From positions 1-63,450 of the forward strand of contig PNKD01000009.1 in assembly GCA_013822265.1 (NCBI GenBank): DNA of 63,450 nt, read 5' to 3'. This document shows positions 16,606 to 25,678 of the stretch, piece after piece. The notes under the pieces were generated by a model. That model saw nothing but the letters and a program-made list of their open reading frames with translations, was not told the origin of the DNA and made no database searches. Position 1 is the stretch's first letter, and every line of letters begins with the position of its first letter. This stretch comes from Leptothrix sp. (in: b-proteobacteria) (GTDB lineage Bacteria; Pseudomonadota; Gammaproteobacteria; Burkholderiales; Burkholderiaceae_C). Position numbers and translations under genes: made by a program.

Positions 16606-18279
16606 TCACATGCCGGCGTAGTTCGGCCCGCCACCGCCTTCGGGCGTGACCCAGACGATGTTCTGCGTCGGGTCCTTGATGTCGCAGGTCTTGCAGTGCA
16701 CGCAGTTCTGCGCGTTGATCTGCAGTGCCTCGCCGCCGCCTTCGGCGGGCACGAACTCGTAGACGCCGGCCGGGCAGTAGCGGCTCTCGGGGCCGGCGTA
16801 CAGCGCCAGGTTCACGGCCACGGGCACCGCGGCGTCCTTCAGCGTCAGGTGCGCGGGCTGGTTCTCTTCGTGGTTGGTGTTGCTGAGGAAGACCGAGCTC
16901 GGGCGGTCGAAGGTCAGCACGTTGTCGGGCTTGGGGTAGGCGATGGGCGCCACCTGGCCGGCGGCATGCATGCCCTCATGGTCGGCGCGCTTGCGGTGGA
17001 GGGTCCAGGGCGGGCTCTTGAAGCCCAGCTTGGGCAGCAGCCACTGCTCTATGCCCGTCATCAGCGCACCCACCGTGTTGCCCTGCTTGAACCACTGCTT
17101 GAAGTTGCGCGCCTGGTCCAGCTCGGCATGCAGCCAGCTCTTGTCGAAGGCTGCCGGGTAGGCCTCGAGCTCGTCGCCGCTGCGGCCCGCGGCCAGCGCC
17201 GGCGCCAGCGCCTCGGCGGCCAGCATGCCGGTCTTGATGGCGGCGTGGCTGCCCTTGATGCGCGCGGCGTTGAGCGTGCCGGCCTCGCAGCCCACCAGCA
17301 CGCCTCCCGGGAACACCAGTTTCGGGAGGCTGAGCAGGCCGCCGGCGATGATGGCGCGCGCGCCGTAGCCGATGCGCTTGCCGCCTTCGAGGTGGGCGCG
17401 TATGGCCGGGTGTGTCTTCCAGCGCTGCATCTCCTCAAAGGGGCTGATCCAGGGGTTCTGGTAGTCCAGGCCGGTGACGAAGCCCACCGTGGCCAGGTTG
17501 CCCTCGAGGTGGTAGAGAAAGCCGCCGCCGTAGGTGTGCTCGTCCATCGGCCAGCCGGCGGTGTGCACGACATGGCCGGGCTTGGCCTTTTCGGGGGCGA
17601 TCTCCCACAGCTCCTTGACGCCCAGCGCGTAGCTCTGCGGGTCGCGGCCCTCGTCGAGCCGGTAGCGTGCGATCAGCTGTTTGCCCAGGTGGCCGCGAGC
17701 GCCTTCGGCGAACACGGTGTACTTGCCCGTGAGCTCCATGCCGAGCTGGAAGCCGTCGTGCGGCTGGCCGTCCTTGCCGACGCCGAGGTTGCCGGTGGCC
17801 ACGCCGCGTACCGCGCCGGCGTCGTCATACAGCACCTCGGCGGCAGTGAAGCCCGGAAAGATCTCGACGCCCAGCGCCTCGGCCTGCTCGCCCAGCCACT
17901 TCGTCACCGCGCCCAGGCGCACGACGTAGTTGCCGGTGTTGTGGAAGCAGCCCGGCAGCAGCCAGTCGGGCATGGTGTGTGCGCCGGTCTCGTTGAGGAA
18001 CAGCACCTCGTCGCCCGTCACCGGCTGGTTCAGCGGCGCGCCGCGCTCCTTCCAGTCGGCGAAGAGTTCGTTCATCGCGTGCGGGTCCATCACGGCGCCC
18101 GACAAGGTGTGCGCGCCGGGCTCGCTGCCCTTTTCCAGCACCACCACCGAGATGTCGGCGTTGAGCTGCTTGAGCCGGATCGCCGTGGCCAGGCCCGCCG
18201 GGCCGGCACCGACGACGACGACGTCGTACGCCATCGTCTCGCGCGGGCCGTACTGGGATAGGATGTCTGCAGGGGTCAT
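16606..18279 (-). CDS. electron transfer flavoprotein-ubiquinone oxidoreductase
   Basis: A 557-residue enzyme passing electrons from reduced ETF to ubiquinone at the inner membrane. The FAD-binding motif is at the N-terminus (VVVVGAGPAGLATAIRL), with GSEPGAHTLSGAV and VGCEAGTLNAARIKG later. The C-terminal [4Fe-4S] site is seen as RYCPAGVYEF plus NCVHCKTCDIKDP. Length is normal for the family. The start at 18279 (MTPADILSQYGP) has GGAG 9 nt upstream and suits the family N-terminus better than an in-frame start 14 codons earlier. No etfAB genes lie in the window. It supports fatty-acid and amino-acid oxidation. Confidence 0.93.
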   Translation of the reverse strand: MTPADILSQYGPRETMAYDVVVVGAGPAGLATAIRLKQLNADISVVVLEKGSEPGAHTLSGAVMDPHAMNELFADWKERGAPLNQPVTGDEVLFLNETGAHTMPDWLLPGCFHNTGNYVVRLGAVTKWLGEQAEALGVEIFPGFTAAEVLYDDAGAVRGVATGNLGVGKDGQPHDGFQLGMELTGKYTVFAEGARGHLGKQLIARYRLDEGRDPQSYALGVKELWEIAPEKAKPGHVVHTAGWPMDEHTYGGGFLYHLEGNLATVGFVTGLDYQNPWISPFEEMQRWKTHPAIRAHLEGGKRIGYGARAIIAGGLLSLPKLVFPGGVLVGCEAGTLNAARIKGSHAAIKTGMLAAEALAPALAAGRSGDELEAYPAAFDKSWLHAELDQARNFKQWFKQGNTVGALMTGIEQWLLPKLGFKSPPWTLHRKRADHEGMHAAGQVAPIAYPKPDNVLTFDRPSSVFLSNTNHEENQPAHLTLKDAAVPVAVNLALYAGPESRYCPAGVYEFVPAEGGGEALQINAQNCVHCKTCDIKDPTQNIVWVTPEGGGGPNYAGM

Positions 18280-18405
18280 CTGGGGGGTCTCCGCGCCCGG
18301 CCGGGCGCCATCTCGGGCCACAAAACAGCGGCGCGATTCTAGGTGGCGCCCCGTGCGTGGCGGCTAGAGAGGCCTGCCCAGGCAGGGCTGCGGGGCTGGC
18401 GGAGA

Positions 18406-18786
18406 TCAGGCCTTGAACAGCGCCGGCGTGGCCAGGCCTGCCAGGGTCAGCGCCAGCGAGCCCAGCACGTGCAAGGCCACCGTGGCCACGGCCCAGCCGG
18501 TGCGCCCGGCCTGCAGCGCATGCACGACCTCGGCCGAGAAGGTGGAGAAAGTGGTCAGCCCGCCCAGGAAGCCGGTGACGACGAACAGCCGCCATTCGGG
18601 CGGCAGCTGCGGCAGCTGGGCCATCAGCGCCACTGCCAGGCCGACGAGGTAGCCGCCGACGAGGTTGGCCACCAGCGTGCCCGGCGGCAGCGCCGGGAAC
18701 AGGTGGTTGAGCCCGAGACCCAGGCCCCAGCGCAACAATGCCCCGAGCGCGGCGCCCAGGCTGATGGCGAGGATGGCGGAGAGCAT
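18406..18786 (-). CDS. crcB: CrcB fluoride exporter
   Basis: A 126-residue protein with four hydrophobic segments. [13 protein letters not shown] near the N-terminus, [19 protein letters not shown] and [18 protein letters not shown] contain the conserved Asn and the GGxTTFSTF Phe/Ser track through which dual-topology Fluc channels conduct fluoride. It protects against fluoride by exporting it. The 100 bp between this gene and the GGDEF gene upstream on the same strand show no recognisable fluoride riboswitch, so it may be constitutive or co-transcribed. Confidence 0.92.
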   Translation of the reverse strand: MLSAILAISLGAALGALLRWGLGLGLNHLFPALPPGTLVANLVGGYLVGLAVALMAQLPQLPPEWRLFVVTGFLGGLTTFSTFSAEVVHALQAGRTGWAVATVALHVLGSLALTLAGLATPALFKA

Positions 18787-18886
18787 GGGGACAGGAGGGG
18801 GGATGGAGTGGGCAGCGCCCGATTATCCGCAGCCGACCCGCACCGCTGGCCGCACGCCGCGCAACGCCGCGCGGCCACCTCCGCCC

Positions 18887-20092
18887 TCAGCAGGGCAGCA
18901 TGGCAAAGGGCAGGCTGGCGCTGAACACCGGGGGGTCCTGGTCGCCCAGCGCCGCGACCGCGCGTGACCGCCCCTGGCGCTTGGCCTCGAGCCGCGCCTG
19001 GTCGGCGCGCCGCATGGCGGCATCGATGCTCTCGCCGCCACGCACTTGCACGACGCCGAAGCTCAGGCTCAGCGCCGGCAGCGGCGTGGCCTCGAGGCGG
19101 CGTTGCACCTCCGCGGCGATGCGGGCGGCCACGCCCATCGCGGCGTCGGTGGTGGTGCCGCGCAGCAGCATCACGAACTCGTCGCTGCCGTGGCGGCCGG
19201 CGGCGTCGCGCGTGCGCAGCAGTTCCAGCACGCTGCGGGCCACCAGGCACAGCGCGCGGTCGCCGGCCGAGTGGCCCAGGCGCTGGTTGACCTGCTTGAA
19301 GTCGTCGATGTCGAAGACCAGCATCACGGCGCTGCCGGGCGGGTCGTTGCGCAGCGCGCGGCCGGCGAGTTCGTCGAAGTGGCGGCGGCTGGGGGCCTGC
19401 GTCAACGCGTCGAGATGGGCCAGCAGGCGCAGCCGGCGGTGCGACTCGCGAAGCTGGCGCTCGGTGCGTTCGAAGGCCAAAGTCAGGGCCACGAAACCCA
19501 GCACCAGCGCCTGCATCGCCGCGGCCAGCACGCGCGCCCCGTGCGCGGCGTCGGCCTGCGCCACCGCGCCGGCGCCCGCGAGCCCACTGCCCAGCACCGC
19601 CAGCCCGGGGGCAAAGGCCAGTGCCGCCAGCGCGGCCGCCAGGGCCAGCACCGGCGTTGTCTCGCGGCCGCCCGGCGCGCCCATCATCACCGCCGCGGCG
19701 TACAGGTGCACGGCGAGGCCGCAACCCAGCAGCACCCAGGTGGCGGCTTCGTGCCACAGCAGCTGGGCGCCGCTGGCCAGCAGCAGCGCTGCGGCCAGCA
19801 GCGCCAGGTCGCTGCGCACGCTGCCGGGCCAGCGCTGGCGGGCCTGGAAGCAGCGCAGCCCGATCAGCGTGATCAGCGGCATCTGCAGCAGCAGCGGCGT
19901 GGCCAGCCTGCGGCCCCACCAAGCCGGTGCCAGCGCCAGCACGGCCGCGCCCAGCGTTGCCAGCCACAGCGCCGCCAGCCACCAGCGCCAGCCCGGCAGG
20001 CGCCCGCGCCGCCGCCCGAAGGCGCCGAGCGCGGCGGCGGTGGCGGCCATCGTGGCGGTGGCAAACAGCAGCAGTTCTGATGGCGGCGACAT
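18887..20092 (-). CDS. membrane GGDEF-domain protein (putative diguanylate cyclase)
   Basis: About 401 residues. Six or seven hydrophobic segments form a sensor-like N-terminal half (to about residue 215), then a short linker ([20 protein letters not shown]) and the GGDEF domain, beginning [15 protein letters not shown]. The signature reads RHGSDEF, with Ser in place of the second Gly. An inhibitory I-site RTRD sits at the normal distance before it. Cyclic di-GMP synthesis is plausible, but the substitution makes activity uncertain. Start choice is weak: MSPPSELLL at 20092 and a Met four codons upstream (20104) are both possible. A longer start at 20191 would come within 40 bp of the divergent gene. 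Confidence 0.8.
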   Translation of the reverse strand: MSPPSELLLFATATMAATAAALGAFGRRRGRLPGWRWWLAALWLATLGAAVLALAPAWWGRRLATPLLLQMPLITLIGLRCFQARQRWPGSVRSDLALLAAALLLASGAQLLWHEAATWVLLGCGLAVHLYAAAVMMGAPGGRETTPVLALAAALAALAFAPGLAVLGSGLAGAGAVAQADAAHGARVLAAAMQALVLGFVALTLAFERTERQLRESHRRLRLLAHLDALTQAPSRRHFDELAGRALRNDPPGSAVMLVFDIDDFKQVNQRLGHSAGDRALCLVARSVLELLRTRDAAGRHGSDEFVMLLRGTTTDAAMGVAARIAAEVQRRLEATPLPALSLSFGVVQVRGGESIDAAMRRADQARLEAKRQGRSRAVAALGDQDPPVFSASLPFAMLPC

Positions 20093-20226
20093 GGTCGCGG
20101 CCATTGTCGGCAGCCAGGCCGAGGCGACAGGCTGCACCGCGCCTGCCCATTGCAACGCTTTGCTACCGGTTGGCCGGCCCTTCGGTACCATTCCCGGTTG
20201 ACCTGAACAGTTGCGGAGAAGCCGGC

Positions 20227-21039
20227 ATGGCCATGGACGTGGTGGACTACGAGATCAAGGGCGCAGAGATGCAGTTCGTCGAGGTCGAACTCGACCCCGG
20301 CGAGGCCGCTGTCGGCGAGGCCGGCAGCATGTTCTTCATGGACCCGGGCATCACGATGGACACCGTGTTCGGCGACGGCAGCGCGCAGCAGGGCGGCCTG
20401 TTCGGCAAGCTGCTGGGTGCCGGCAAACGGCTCGTCACCGGCGAGTCGCTGTTCACCACCGTCTACACCAACGGCAGCTCGGCCAAGCAGCGCGTGGCCT
20501 TCGGCGCGCCCTACCCGGGCAAGATCCTGCCCATGGACCTGTCGCAGCTGGGCGGCACGCTGATCTGCCAGAAGGACGCCTTCCTGTGCGCCGCGCGCGG
20601 CGTCTCGCTGGGCATCGCGCTGCAGAAGAAGCTGGGCGCCGGCTTCTTCGGCGGCGAGGGTTTCATCATGCAGAAGCTCGAAGGCAACGGCCTGGCCTTC
20701 GTGCATGCCGGCGGCACCGTGGTGCGCCGCGAACTGGCGGCCGGCCAGTCGCTGCTGGTCGACACCGGCTGCGTCGTGGCCTACACGCCCAGCGTCGACT
20801 TCGAGATCCAGTACGTCGGCAAGATCAAGACCGCGCTGTTCGGCGGCGAGGGCCTGTTCTTCGCGAAGCTCACCGGTCCGGGCACGATCTGGCTGCAGAG
20901 CCTGCCGTTCTCGCGCCTGGCCTCGCGCGTGTTCGCCGCCGCGCCGCAGCAGGGCGGCCGCAAGGAGGAAAGCGCGCTCGGCGGCCTGGCTGTCGGTGGT
21001 GGGCTGCTGGGCGGCCTGCTGGGTGGTGACGACGAGTGA
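20227..21039 (+). CDS. TIGR00266/AIM24-family protein
   Basis: A 270-residue protein. It begins [20 protein letters not shown] and has the repeating Gly-rich beta-barrel blocks of the family: [45 protein letters not shown] and [15 protein letters not shown], with a Gly-rich tail ([11 protein letters not shown]). The family is conserved but without a proven biochemical role; yeast AIM24 is mitochondrial. The ATG at 20227 has GGAGAAG 7 nt upstream. Its stop overlaps the following GTG start, so it appears to head a chain of coupled genes running to 25482. Confidence 0.88.
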   Translation: MAMDVVDYEIKGAEMQFVEVELDPGEAAVGEAGSMFFMDPGITMDTVFGDGSAQQGGLFGKLLGAGKRLVTGESLFTTVYTNGSSAKQRVAFGAPYPGKILPMDLSQLGGTLICQKDAFLCAARGVSLGIALQKKLGAGFFGGEGFIMQKLEGNGLAFVHAGGTVVRRELAAGQSLLVDTGCVVAYTPSVDFEIQYVGKIKTALFGGEGLFFAKLTGPGTIWLQSLPFSRLASRVFAAAPQQGGRKEESALGGLAVGGGLLGGLLGGDDE

Positions 21040-22091
21040 AAACCGCGCAGCGCATGGGCCACCTTGCCATTACGGCACTTACGCGTGGATACCGGGCTGC
21101 CGGCGCCCGCGCGCTGCGCCACGCCGCCGTGCTGTGCACGTTGCTGGGGGCGAGCCTGGCCGCCACGGCTGCGGCGCCGATCTTCGTGCTGAATTCGCAG
21201 GACGCCGACGTCAGCATCATCGACCCCGCCACCCACACCGTGGTGCGCCGCGTGCCGACGGGCAAGGAGCCGCACCACCTCTACCTCGCGCCCGACGAGA
21301 AAGTGCTGATCGTGGCCAACGCCACCGGCAACACGCTGACCTTCATCGACCCCAGCGATGGCCGCGTGATGCGCACCGTGCGCGACATCGCCGACCCCTA
21401 CCACCTGCGCTTCTCGCCCGACATGAAGTGGTTCGTGACGGCGGCCAACCGGCTCAACCACGTCGACCTCTACCGCTGGCAGGGCGCCGGCGCCGAAGTG
21501 CCGTTCAAGCTGGTCAAGCGCATCGACGCGCCCAAGACGCCCAGCCACCTCAGCATCGACAGCAAGAGCAGCGTGGTCTACGCGTCGCTGCAGGACAGCG
21601 ACGAACTGCTGGCCATCGACCTGGCCACGCAGGCGCCGCGCTGGAAGATCAAGGTCGGCAAGATGCCGGCCGACCTCTTCCTCACCGCCGACGACCGCAC
21701 GCTGCTGGTGGGCCTGACCGGCGACCGCGTCGTCGAGGCCTACGACGTCAGCGGCGCTCAGCCGAGGCTGCTCAAGCGCATCGTCACGGGCGACGGCGCG
21801 CACGCGTTCCGGGCCCGCGGCGACAAGCGCCACGTCTTCGTCAGCAACCGCGTGGCCAACACCATCAGCCTCGTCGACACGCAATCGCTGGCCGTGGTCG
21901 CCGAGTACCCCGCGCCGGGCGGGCCCGACTGCATGGAGATGCTGGCCGACAACCGCACGCTGCTGGTGAGCTCGCGCTGGGCGCGCCGCTTGAGCTTCAT
22001 CGACATCGAGAGCAAGCGCGTGGTGCGGCAGATCCCGGTCGGGCGTTCGCCGCATGGGGTGTGGACACTGGACCATGCACCCAGGCAGTAG
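21036..22091 (+). CDS. exported YncE-like beta-propeller protein
   Basis: A 351-residue protein starting at GTG (GTGA overlap with the preceding stop). A signal peptide ends near LAATAAA. Repeated blade motifs follow, such as ISIIDPATH-like [51 protein letters not shown] and [18 protein letters not shown]. This is the YVTN/YncE seven-bladed propeller. No haem or metal motif is seen, so it may be a binding or surface-associated protein. The gene overlaps the deacetylase gene downstream by 17 nt. Confidence 0.83.
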   Translation: MKTAQRMGHLAITALTRGYRAAGARALRHAAVLCTLLGASLAATAAAPIFVLNSQDADVSIIDPATHTVVRRVPTGKEPHHLYLAPDEKVLIVANATGNTLTFIDPSDGRVMRTVRDIADPYHLRFSPDMKWFVTAANRLNHVDLYRWQGAGAEVPFKLVKRIDAPKTPSHLSIDSKSSVVYASLQDSDELLAIDLATQAPRWKIKVGKMPADLFLTADDRTLLVGLTGDRVVEAYDVSGAQPRLLKRIVTGDGAHAFRARGDKRHVFVSNRVANTISLVDTQSLAVVAEYPAPGGPDCMEMLADNRTLLVSSRWARRLSFIDIESKRVVRQIPVGRSPHGVWTLDHAPRQ

Positions 22092-22899
22092 CGCCTTGTT
22101 TCGCGCCGGCGCCCGTGGCGCGGGCCGGGTCGCCCTGCTGGCGGCGCTGGCTGCCGGCGCGGCACACGCTGCGGCCGCCGCGCCGGCGGCCTGCGCGCGG
22201 CCGGTGTATCTCACCTTCGACACCGGCCACATGGGCGTGGCCCCGCTGGTGGCCGAGGTGCTGCAGCGCCACGCGGTGAAGGCGACCTTCTTCCTCGCCA
22301 ACGAGCGCACGCTGACCGGCGGCAGCAGCCTCGACGCCAGCTGGGCGCCCTGGTGGCAGGCGCGTGCCGCCGAGGGTCATGCCTTCGGCTCGCACACCTG
22401 GGACCACGACAGCTGGCTGGCCGACGTGCCCGGCGGCCTGCGCGTCAAGCCGTCCCAAGGGGCGCACGCAGGACGCGCGCGCACGCTGGCCCCCGCGGCC
22501 TATTGCGCCGAGCTCGACAAACCCGCCCAGCGCCTGCAGGCGATGACGGGGCAGCGCATGGGCGCCATCTTCCGCGCGCCGGGCGGCAAGACCTCGCCGG
22601 CACTGCTGCAGGCCGCGACGGCCTGCGGCTGGACGCATGTGGGCTGGGCGCCGGCCGGCTTCCTGGGCGACGAGTTGCCCAGCGAGCGCCACCCTAACGC
22701 GCAGCTGCTGCAGCGCGCGCTGCGCGACATCCGCGAAGGTGACGTGCTGGTGGCCCACCTGGGCATCTGGTCGCGACAGGACGCCTGGGCGCCGGCGGTG
22801 CTGGAGCCGCTGGTCGCCGGCCTGCAGGCGCGGGGCCTGTGTTTTGCCACGCTGCGCGAACACCCGCAACTCGGCGCCGCCGCCCGCACGCCGCGATGA
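22075..22899 (+). CDS. polysaccharide deacetylase-family (NodB-like) protein
   Basis: A 274-residue exported protein with an Ala-rich signal peptide (to about residue 38). The NodB fold shows VYLTFDTGHMG (motif 1, TFDxG rather than TFDDG), HAFGSHTWDHDSW (metal-binding HxxxD/H motif 2) and RAPGGKTSP (motif 3). It likely removes N-acetyl or similar groups from a cell-wall or envelope polysaccharide. The second Asp of motif 1 is replaced by Thr, which might affect catalysis. The ATG at 22075 is chosen because the signal peptide follows directly. Coupled by ATGA to the next gene. Confidence 0.85.
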   Translation: MHPGSSALFRAGARGAGRVALLAALAAGAAHAAAAAPAACARPVYLTFDTGHMGVAPLVAEVLQRHAVKATFFLANERTLTGGSSLDASWAPWWQARAAEGHAFGSHTWDHDSWLADVPGGLRVKPSQGAHAGRARTLAPAAYCAELDKPAQRLQAMTGQRMGAIFRAPGGKTSPALLQAATACGWTHVGWAPAGFLGDELPSERHPNAQLLQRALRDIREGDVLVAHLGIWSRQDAWAPAVLEPLVAGLQARGLCFATLREHPQLGAAARTPR

Positions 22900-23837
22900 A
22901 CACGCTGGTCGACCTCTTCGGGCAGGTGCAGCAGGCGCTCTTCGAGAGCGCCATGCAGCCGCTGCTCTTCGGCCTGGGCCTGGGCAACCTGCTGGAAGAC
23001 GGTTTCGTCGCCACCGGCTGGCTGATGGTGGGGCTGCTGGAGATCGCCGTCATGCTGACGCTGTTCCAGGCGCTGGAACGATGGCGCCCGGTGGAGGCAG
23101 TGACCGACCGCGCCGCAGTGCGCGTCGACGTCGTCTACACGCTCATCCATCGCCTGGGGCTGTTCCGCGTGGCGCTGTTCTTCACGCTCGACCCGCTGTG
23201 GGACGACCTGATTGGCCGCCTGCGCGTGGCCGGCCTGCCGGCGGTCTCGGTCGACGATCTCTGGCCTGGCGTCACCGACATCGCGTGGGTCAGCTTCGCG
23301 CTCTACCTGCTGCTCTTCGACGCCGTGCAGTACGGCCTGCACCGTGCCCAGCATCGCCTGGGCTGGTGGTGGCAGCTGCACGCGCTGCACCACAGCCAGC
23401 GCCAGATGACGATGTGGTCCGACAACCGCAACCACCTGCTCGACAGCGTGCTCACCGACAGCGCGCTCGTGCTGGTGGCGTTGGGCGTGGGCATCGCGCC
23501 CGCGCAGTTCGTCGGCGTGGTGGTGCTGATGCAGTTGCTCGAGAGCCTGTCGCACGCCAACGTGCGCATGAGCTTCGGGCCCGTGATCGGCCGGCTGCTG
23601 GTCAGCCCGCGCTTCCACCGGCTGCACCATGCCATCGACGAGTGGCAGGGCGCGGGCCGTGCCGGTGGCCACAACTTCGCGGTGCTGTTCCCGCTGTGGG
23701 ACATGCTCTTTCGCACGGCGCGCTTCGACCCCAGCTATCACGCCACGGGCGTGAGCGATCAGCGCCAGGGCCGCGACTACGGTCGCGGCTTCTGGGCCCA
23801 GCAGTGGCTGGGCCTGGCCCGGCTGGTGGGCCGATGA
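22896..23837 (+). CDS. fatty acid hydroxylase/sterol desaturase-family membrane protein
   Basis: A 313-residue membrane protein. Three histidine boxes for a di-iron site are present: LHRAQH, LHALHHSQ and RFHRLHHAID, with a further HNFAVLFPLWD. Members hydroxylate or desaturate lipids such as fatty acids, sterols or hopanoid-like compounds; the substrate is unknown here. It sits between a polysaccharide deacetylase and an EI24-type protein, with 4-nt overlaps on both sides, consistent with an envelope-related operon. Confidence 0.87.
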   Translation: MNTLVDLFGQVQQALFESAMQPLLFGLGLGNLLEDGFVATGWLMVGLLEIAVMLTLFQALERWRPVEAVTDRAAVRVDVVYTLIHRLGLFRVALFFTLDPLWDDLIGRLRVAGLPAVSVDDLWPGVTDIAWVSFALYLLLFDAVQYGLHRAQHRLGWWWQLHALHHSQRQMTMWSDNRNHLLDSVLTDSALVLVALGVGIAPAQFVGVVVLMQLLESLSHANVRMSFGPVIGRLLVSPRFHRLHHAIDEWQGAGRAGGHNFAVLFPLWDMLFRTARFDPSYHATGVSDQRQGRDYGRGFWAQQWLGLARLVGR

Positions 23838-24682
23838 ACGACCTCTTCGATGCCTTCTGGCGCGCCGCGGCCTATTGCCTGCACCCGCGCGTCATCCTCT
23901 GGTCGCTGCTGCCGCTGGTGGTGGGCGGCGGCGCGGTGGCGCTGCTGGGCTGGGCCTACTGGGAAAGCACCGTCGCGGCGGTGCGTGGCGCGCTGGAGCA
24001 ATGGGAGCTCGTGGCCACGCTGCTGCAGTGGCTGGAGTCGATTGGTGCCGACCGCCTGCGCACGCTGATGGCGCCGATGATCGTGGTTGCGCTGTCGGTG
24101 CCGGTGGTGGTGGTGACCACGCTGCTGCTGGTGGCGCTGCTGCTCACGCCGGTGGTGGTGCGCATGGTGGCTTCGCGGCGTTTCCCGACGCTGGAGCGGC
24201 GCCACGGCGCGACCTGGTGGCAGGGCCTGCTGTGGGCGCTGGCCTGCACCGCGGCGGCGCTGCTGGCGCTGGTGCTCAGCATCCCGCTGTGGTTCGTGCC
24301 GCCGCTGGTGCTGGTGCTGCCACCGCTGATCTGGGGCTGGCTGACCTGCCGAGTGCTGGCCTTCGACGTGCTGGCCGCGCACGCCACGGCGCCCGAGCGG
24401 CGTTTCGTGCTGCGCAACCGCCGCTGGTCGCTGCTGACCATGGGCGTGCTCTGCGGCTGCCTCGGCGCGCTGCCTTCGCTGCTGTGGGCGGCCAGCGCCG
24501 CGGCGCTGATCTTCGCGCCGCTGCTGGTGGTGCTGTCGGTCTGGCTATACACGCTGGTCTTCGCCTTCGCGGCATGCTGGTTCGCGCACTTCACGCTGGC
24601 CGAACTGCAGCGCCTGCGCGACGCGCAGCGGCCCGTGCTCTCCGTCCTGCCCTCGAGTTTCGCCCCGGATACCCAGCCATGA
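23834..24682 (+). CDS. EI24-domain membrane protein
   Basis: A 282-residue protein with a family-typical start (MNDLFDAFWRAAAYCLHPRVI) and about six hydrophobic segments, including VVVVTTLLLVALLLTPVVV and FVPPLVLVLPPLIWGWL. The pattern is that of EI24/CysZ-like proteins. CysZ is a sulfate transporter, but many betaproteobacterial EI24 proteins have no tested function, and nothing here points to sulfate. The ATG overlaps the previous stop and its own end overlaps the next start. Confidence 0.82.
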   Translation: MNDLFDAFWRAAAYCLHPRVILWSLLPLVVGGGAVALLGWAYWESTVAAVRGALEQWELVATLLQWLESIGADRLRTLMAPMIVVALSVPVVVVTTLLLVALLLTPVVVRMVASRRFPTLERRHGATWWQGLLWALACTAAALLALVLSIPLWFVPPLVLVLPPLIWGWLTCRVLAFDVLAAHATAPERRFVLRNRRWSLLTMGVLCGCLGALPSLLWAASAAALIFAPLLVVLSVWLYTLVFAFAACWFAHFTLAELQRLRDAQRPVLSVLPSSFAPDTQP

Positions 24683-25482
24683 CGACGCCTCAGGACATCG
24701 GCCTGGTCATCGTCGGCGACGAGATCCTCTCCGGCAAGCGCCAGGACAAGCACCTCGCCAAGGTCATCGAGCTGCTGGCGGCGCGCGGCCTGGCGCTGTC
24801 TTGGGCGCGCTACGTCGGCGACGACAGGCCGCGCATCACCGCCGCGCTGGCCGACGCCTTTGCCAGCGGTGACCTGGTGTTCAGCTGCGGCGGCATCGGC
24901 GCCACGCCCGACGACCACACGCGCCAGTGCGCGGCGGCGGCCCTGGGCGTCGGCCTGGCGCTGCACCCGCAAGCCCGCGAGCTCATCCTCGAGCGCATGC
25001 GCGACGTCGCCATCGAGCAGGGCAAGCCCTTCGAGCCCGAGCGCGCCGACAACCTGCACCGCCTGAACATGGGCGTCTTCCCGGAAGGCGCGCAGATCAT
25101 CCGCAACCCCTACAACAAGATTCCCGGCTTCAGCCTCGGCGACGTGCACTTCGTGCCCGGCTTTCCGGTCATGGCCTGGCCGATGATCGAAGCGGTGCTC
25201 GACCAGCGCTACGCCCACCTGCACGGTGGCGCGCGCACGGCCGAGCGCTCGGTGATCGTGTTCGGCGCCATGGAGGCCACGCTGACGCCGCTGATGGAGG
25301 ACATCGAGGCGCGTTTCGCCGGCGTCAAGGTCTTCAGCCTGCCCAGCGTCGACCACCCGACCTACGGCCGCCACATCGAACTCGGCGTCAAGGGCAGTGG
25401 CGACCCGGCCGAGGCTTTCGCGGCCTTGCGCGGCGGCCTGCTCGCCGCCGGTGTGAGCCTGGGCCCCGAGTTGGTGCGTTGA
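24679..25482 (+). CDS. molybdopterin-binding (CinA N-terminal-like) protein
   Basis: A 267-residue protein of the MoCF_biosynth/CinA-N fold: IGLVIVGDEILSGKRQDKHL at the start, then VFSCGGIGATPDDHTRQC, the substrate-binding loop. The C-terminal amidase domain of full-length CinA is absent. Full CinA acts as NMN deamidase and ADP-ribose pyrophosphatase; this short form is of uncertain function. It ends the coupled run that began at 20227. Confidence 0.82.
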   Translation: MTTPQDIGLVIVGDEILSGKRQDKHLAKVIELLAARGLALSWARYVGDDRPRITAALADAFASGDLVFSCGGIGATPDDHTRQCAAAALGVGLALHPQARELILERMRDVAIEQGKPFEPERADNLHRLNMGVFPEGAQIIRNPYNKIPGFSLGDVHFVPGFPVMAWPMIEAVLDQRYAHLHGGARTAERSVIVFGAMEATLTPLMEDIEARFAGVKVFSLPSVDHPTYGRHIELGVKGSGDPAEAFAALRGGLLAAGVSLGPELVR

Positions 25483-25678
25483 TGCATCGTGCCGCGCCGT
25501 CGTGGTGCATCAGGCCGAGCCTCGGCCGGGCTGTTGCGCAGCCTGCACGCGGGCGTGCACCGTCAGCGGCCGCGGGCATGCTTTCTGCTAAATTCGTCTG
25601 CGCCTTGTTGGGGCCCGGCCCCGCAGCACCGCATCCCGCCCGAATACCAATCCACGAGCCCCGCTAGGAGAGTTTTAG
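25483..25678 (+). promoter_or_regulatory. glnA upstream region
   Basis: The 196-bp gap holds a possible extended -10 (TGCTAAATT, with TAAATT at 25589-25594) and a 7-bp inverted repeat, TGATGCA (25480-25486) and TGCATCA (25506-25512), spaced by 19 bp. I see no GG-N10-GC sigma54 element and no clear NtrC dyad, although nitrogen control would be expected. A ribosome-binding site TAGGAGAG lies about 6-7 nt before the ATG at 25679. The promoter call is tentative. Confidence 0.3.

Noticed and set aside
18787-18886. Fluoride riboswitch before crcB
   Set aside because: The conserved pseudoknot segments expected before crcB are not visible in the 100-bp gap.
25480-25512. NtrC binding dyad before glnA
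   Set aside because: TGATGCA/TGCATCA has the wrong spacing and sequence for the usual TGCACC-N5-GGTGCA site, and no sigma54 promoter is seen.
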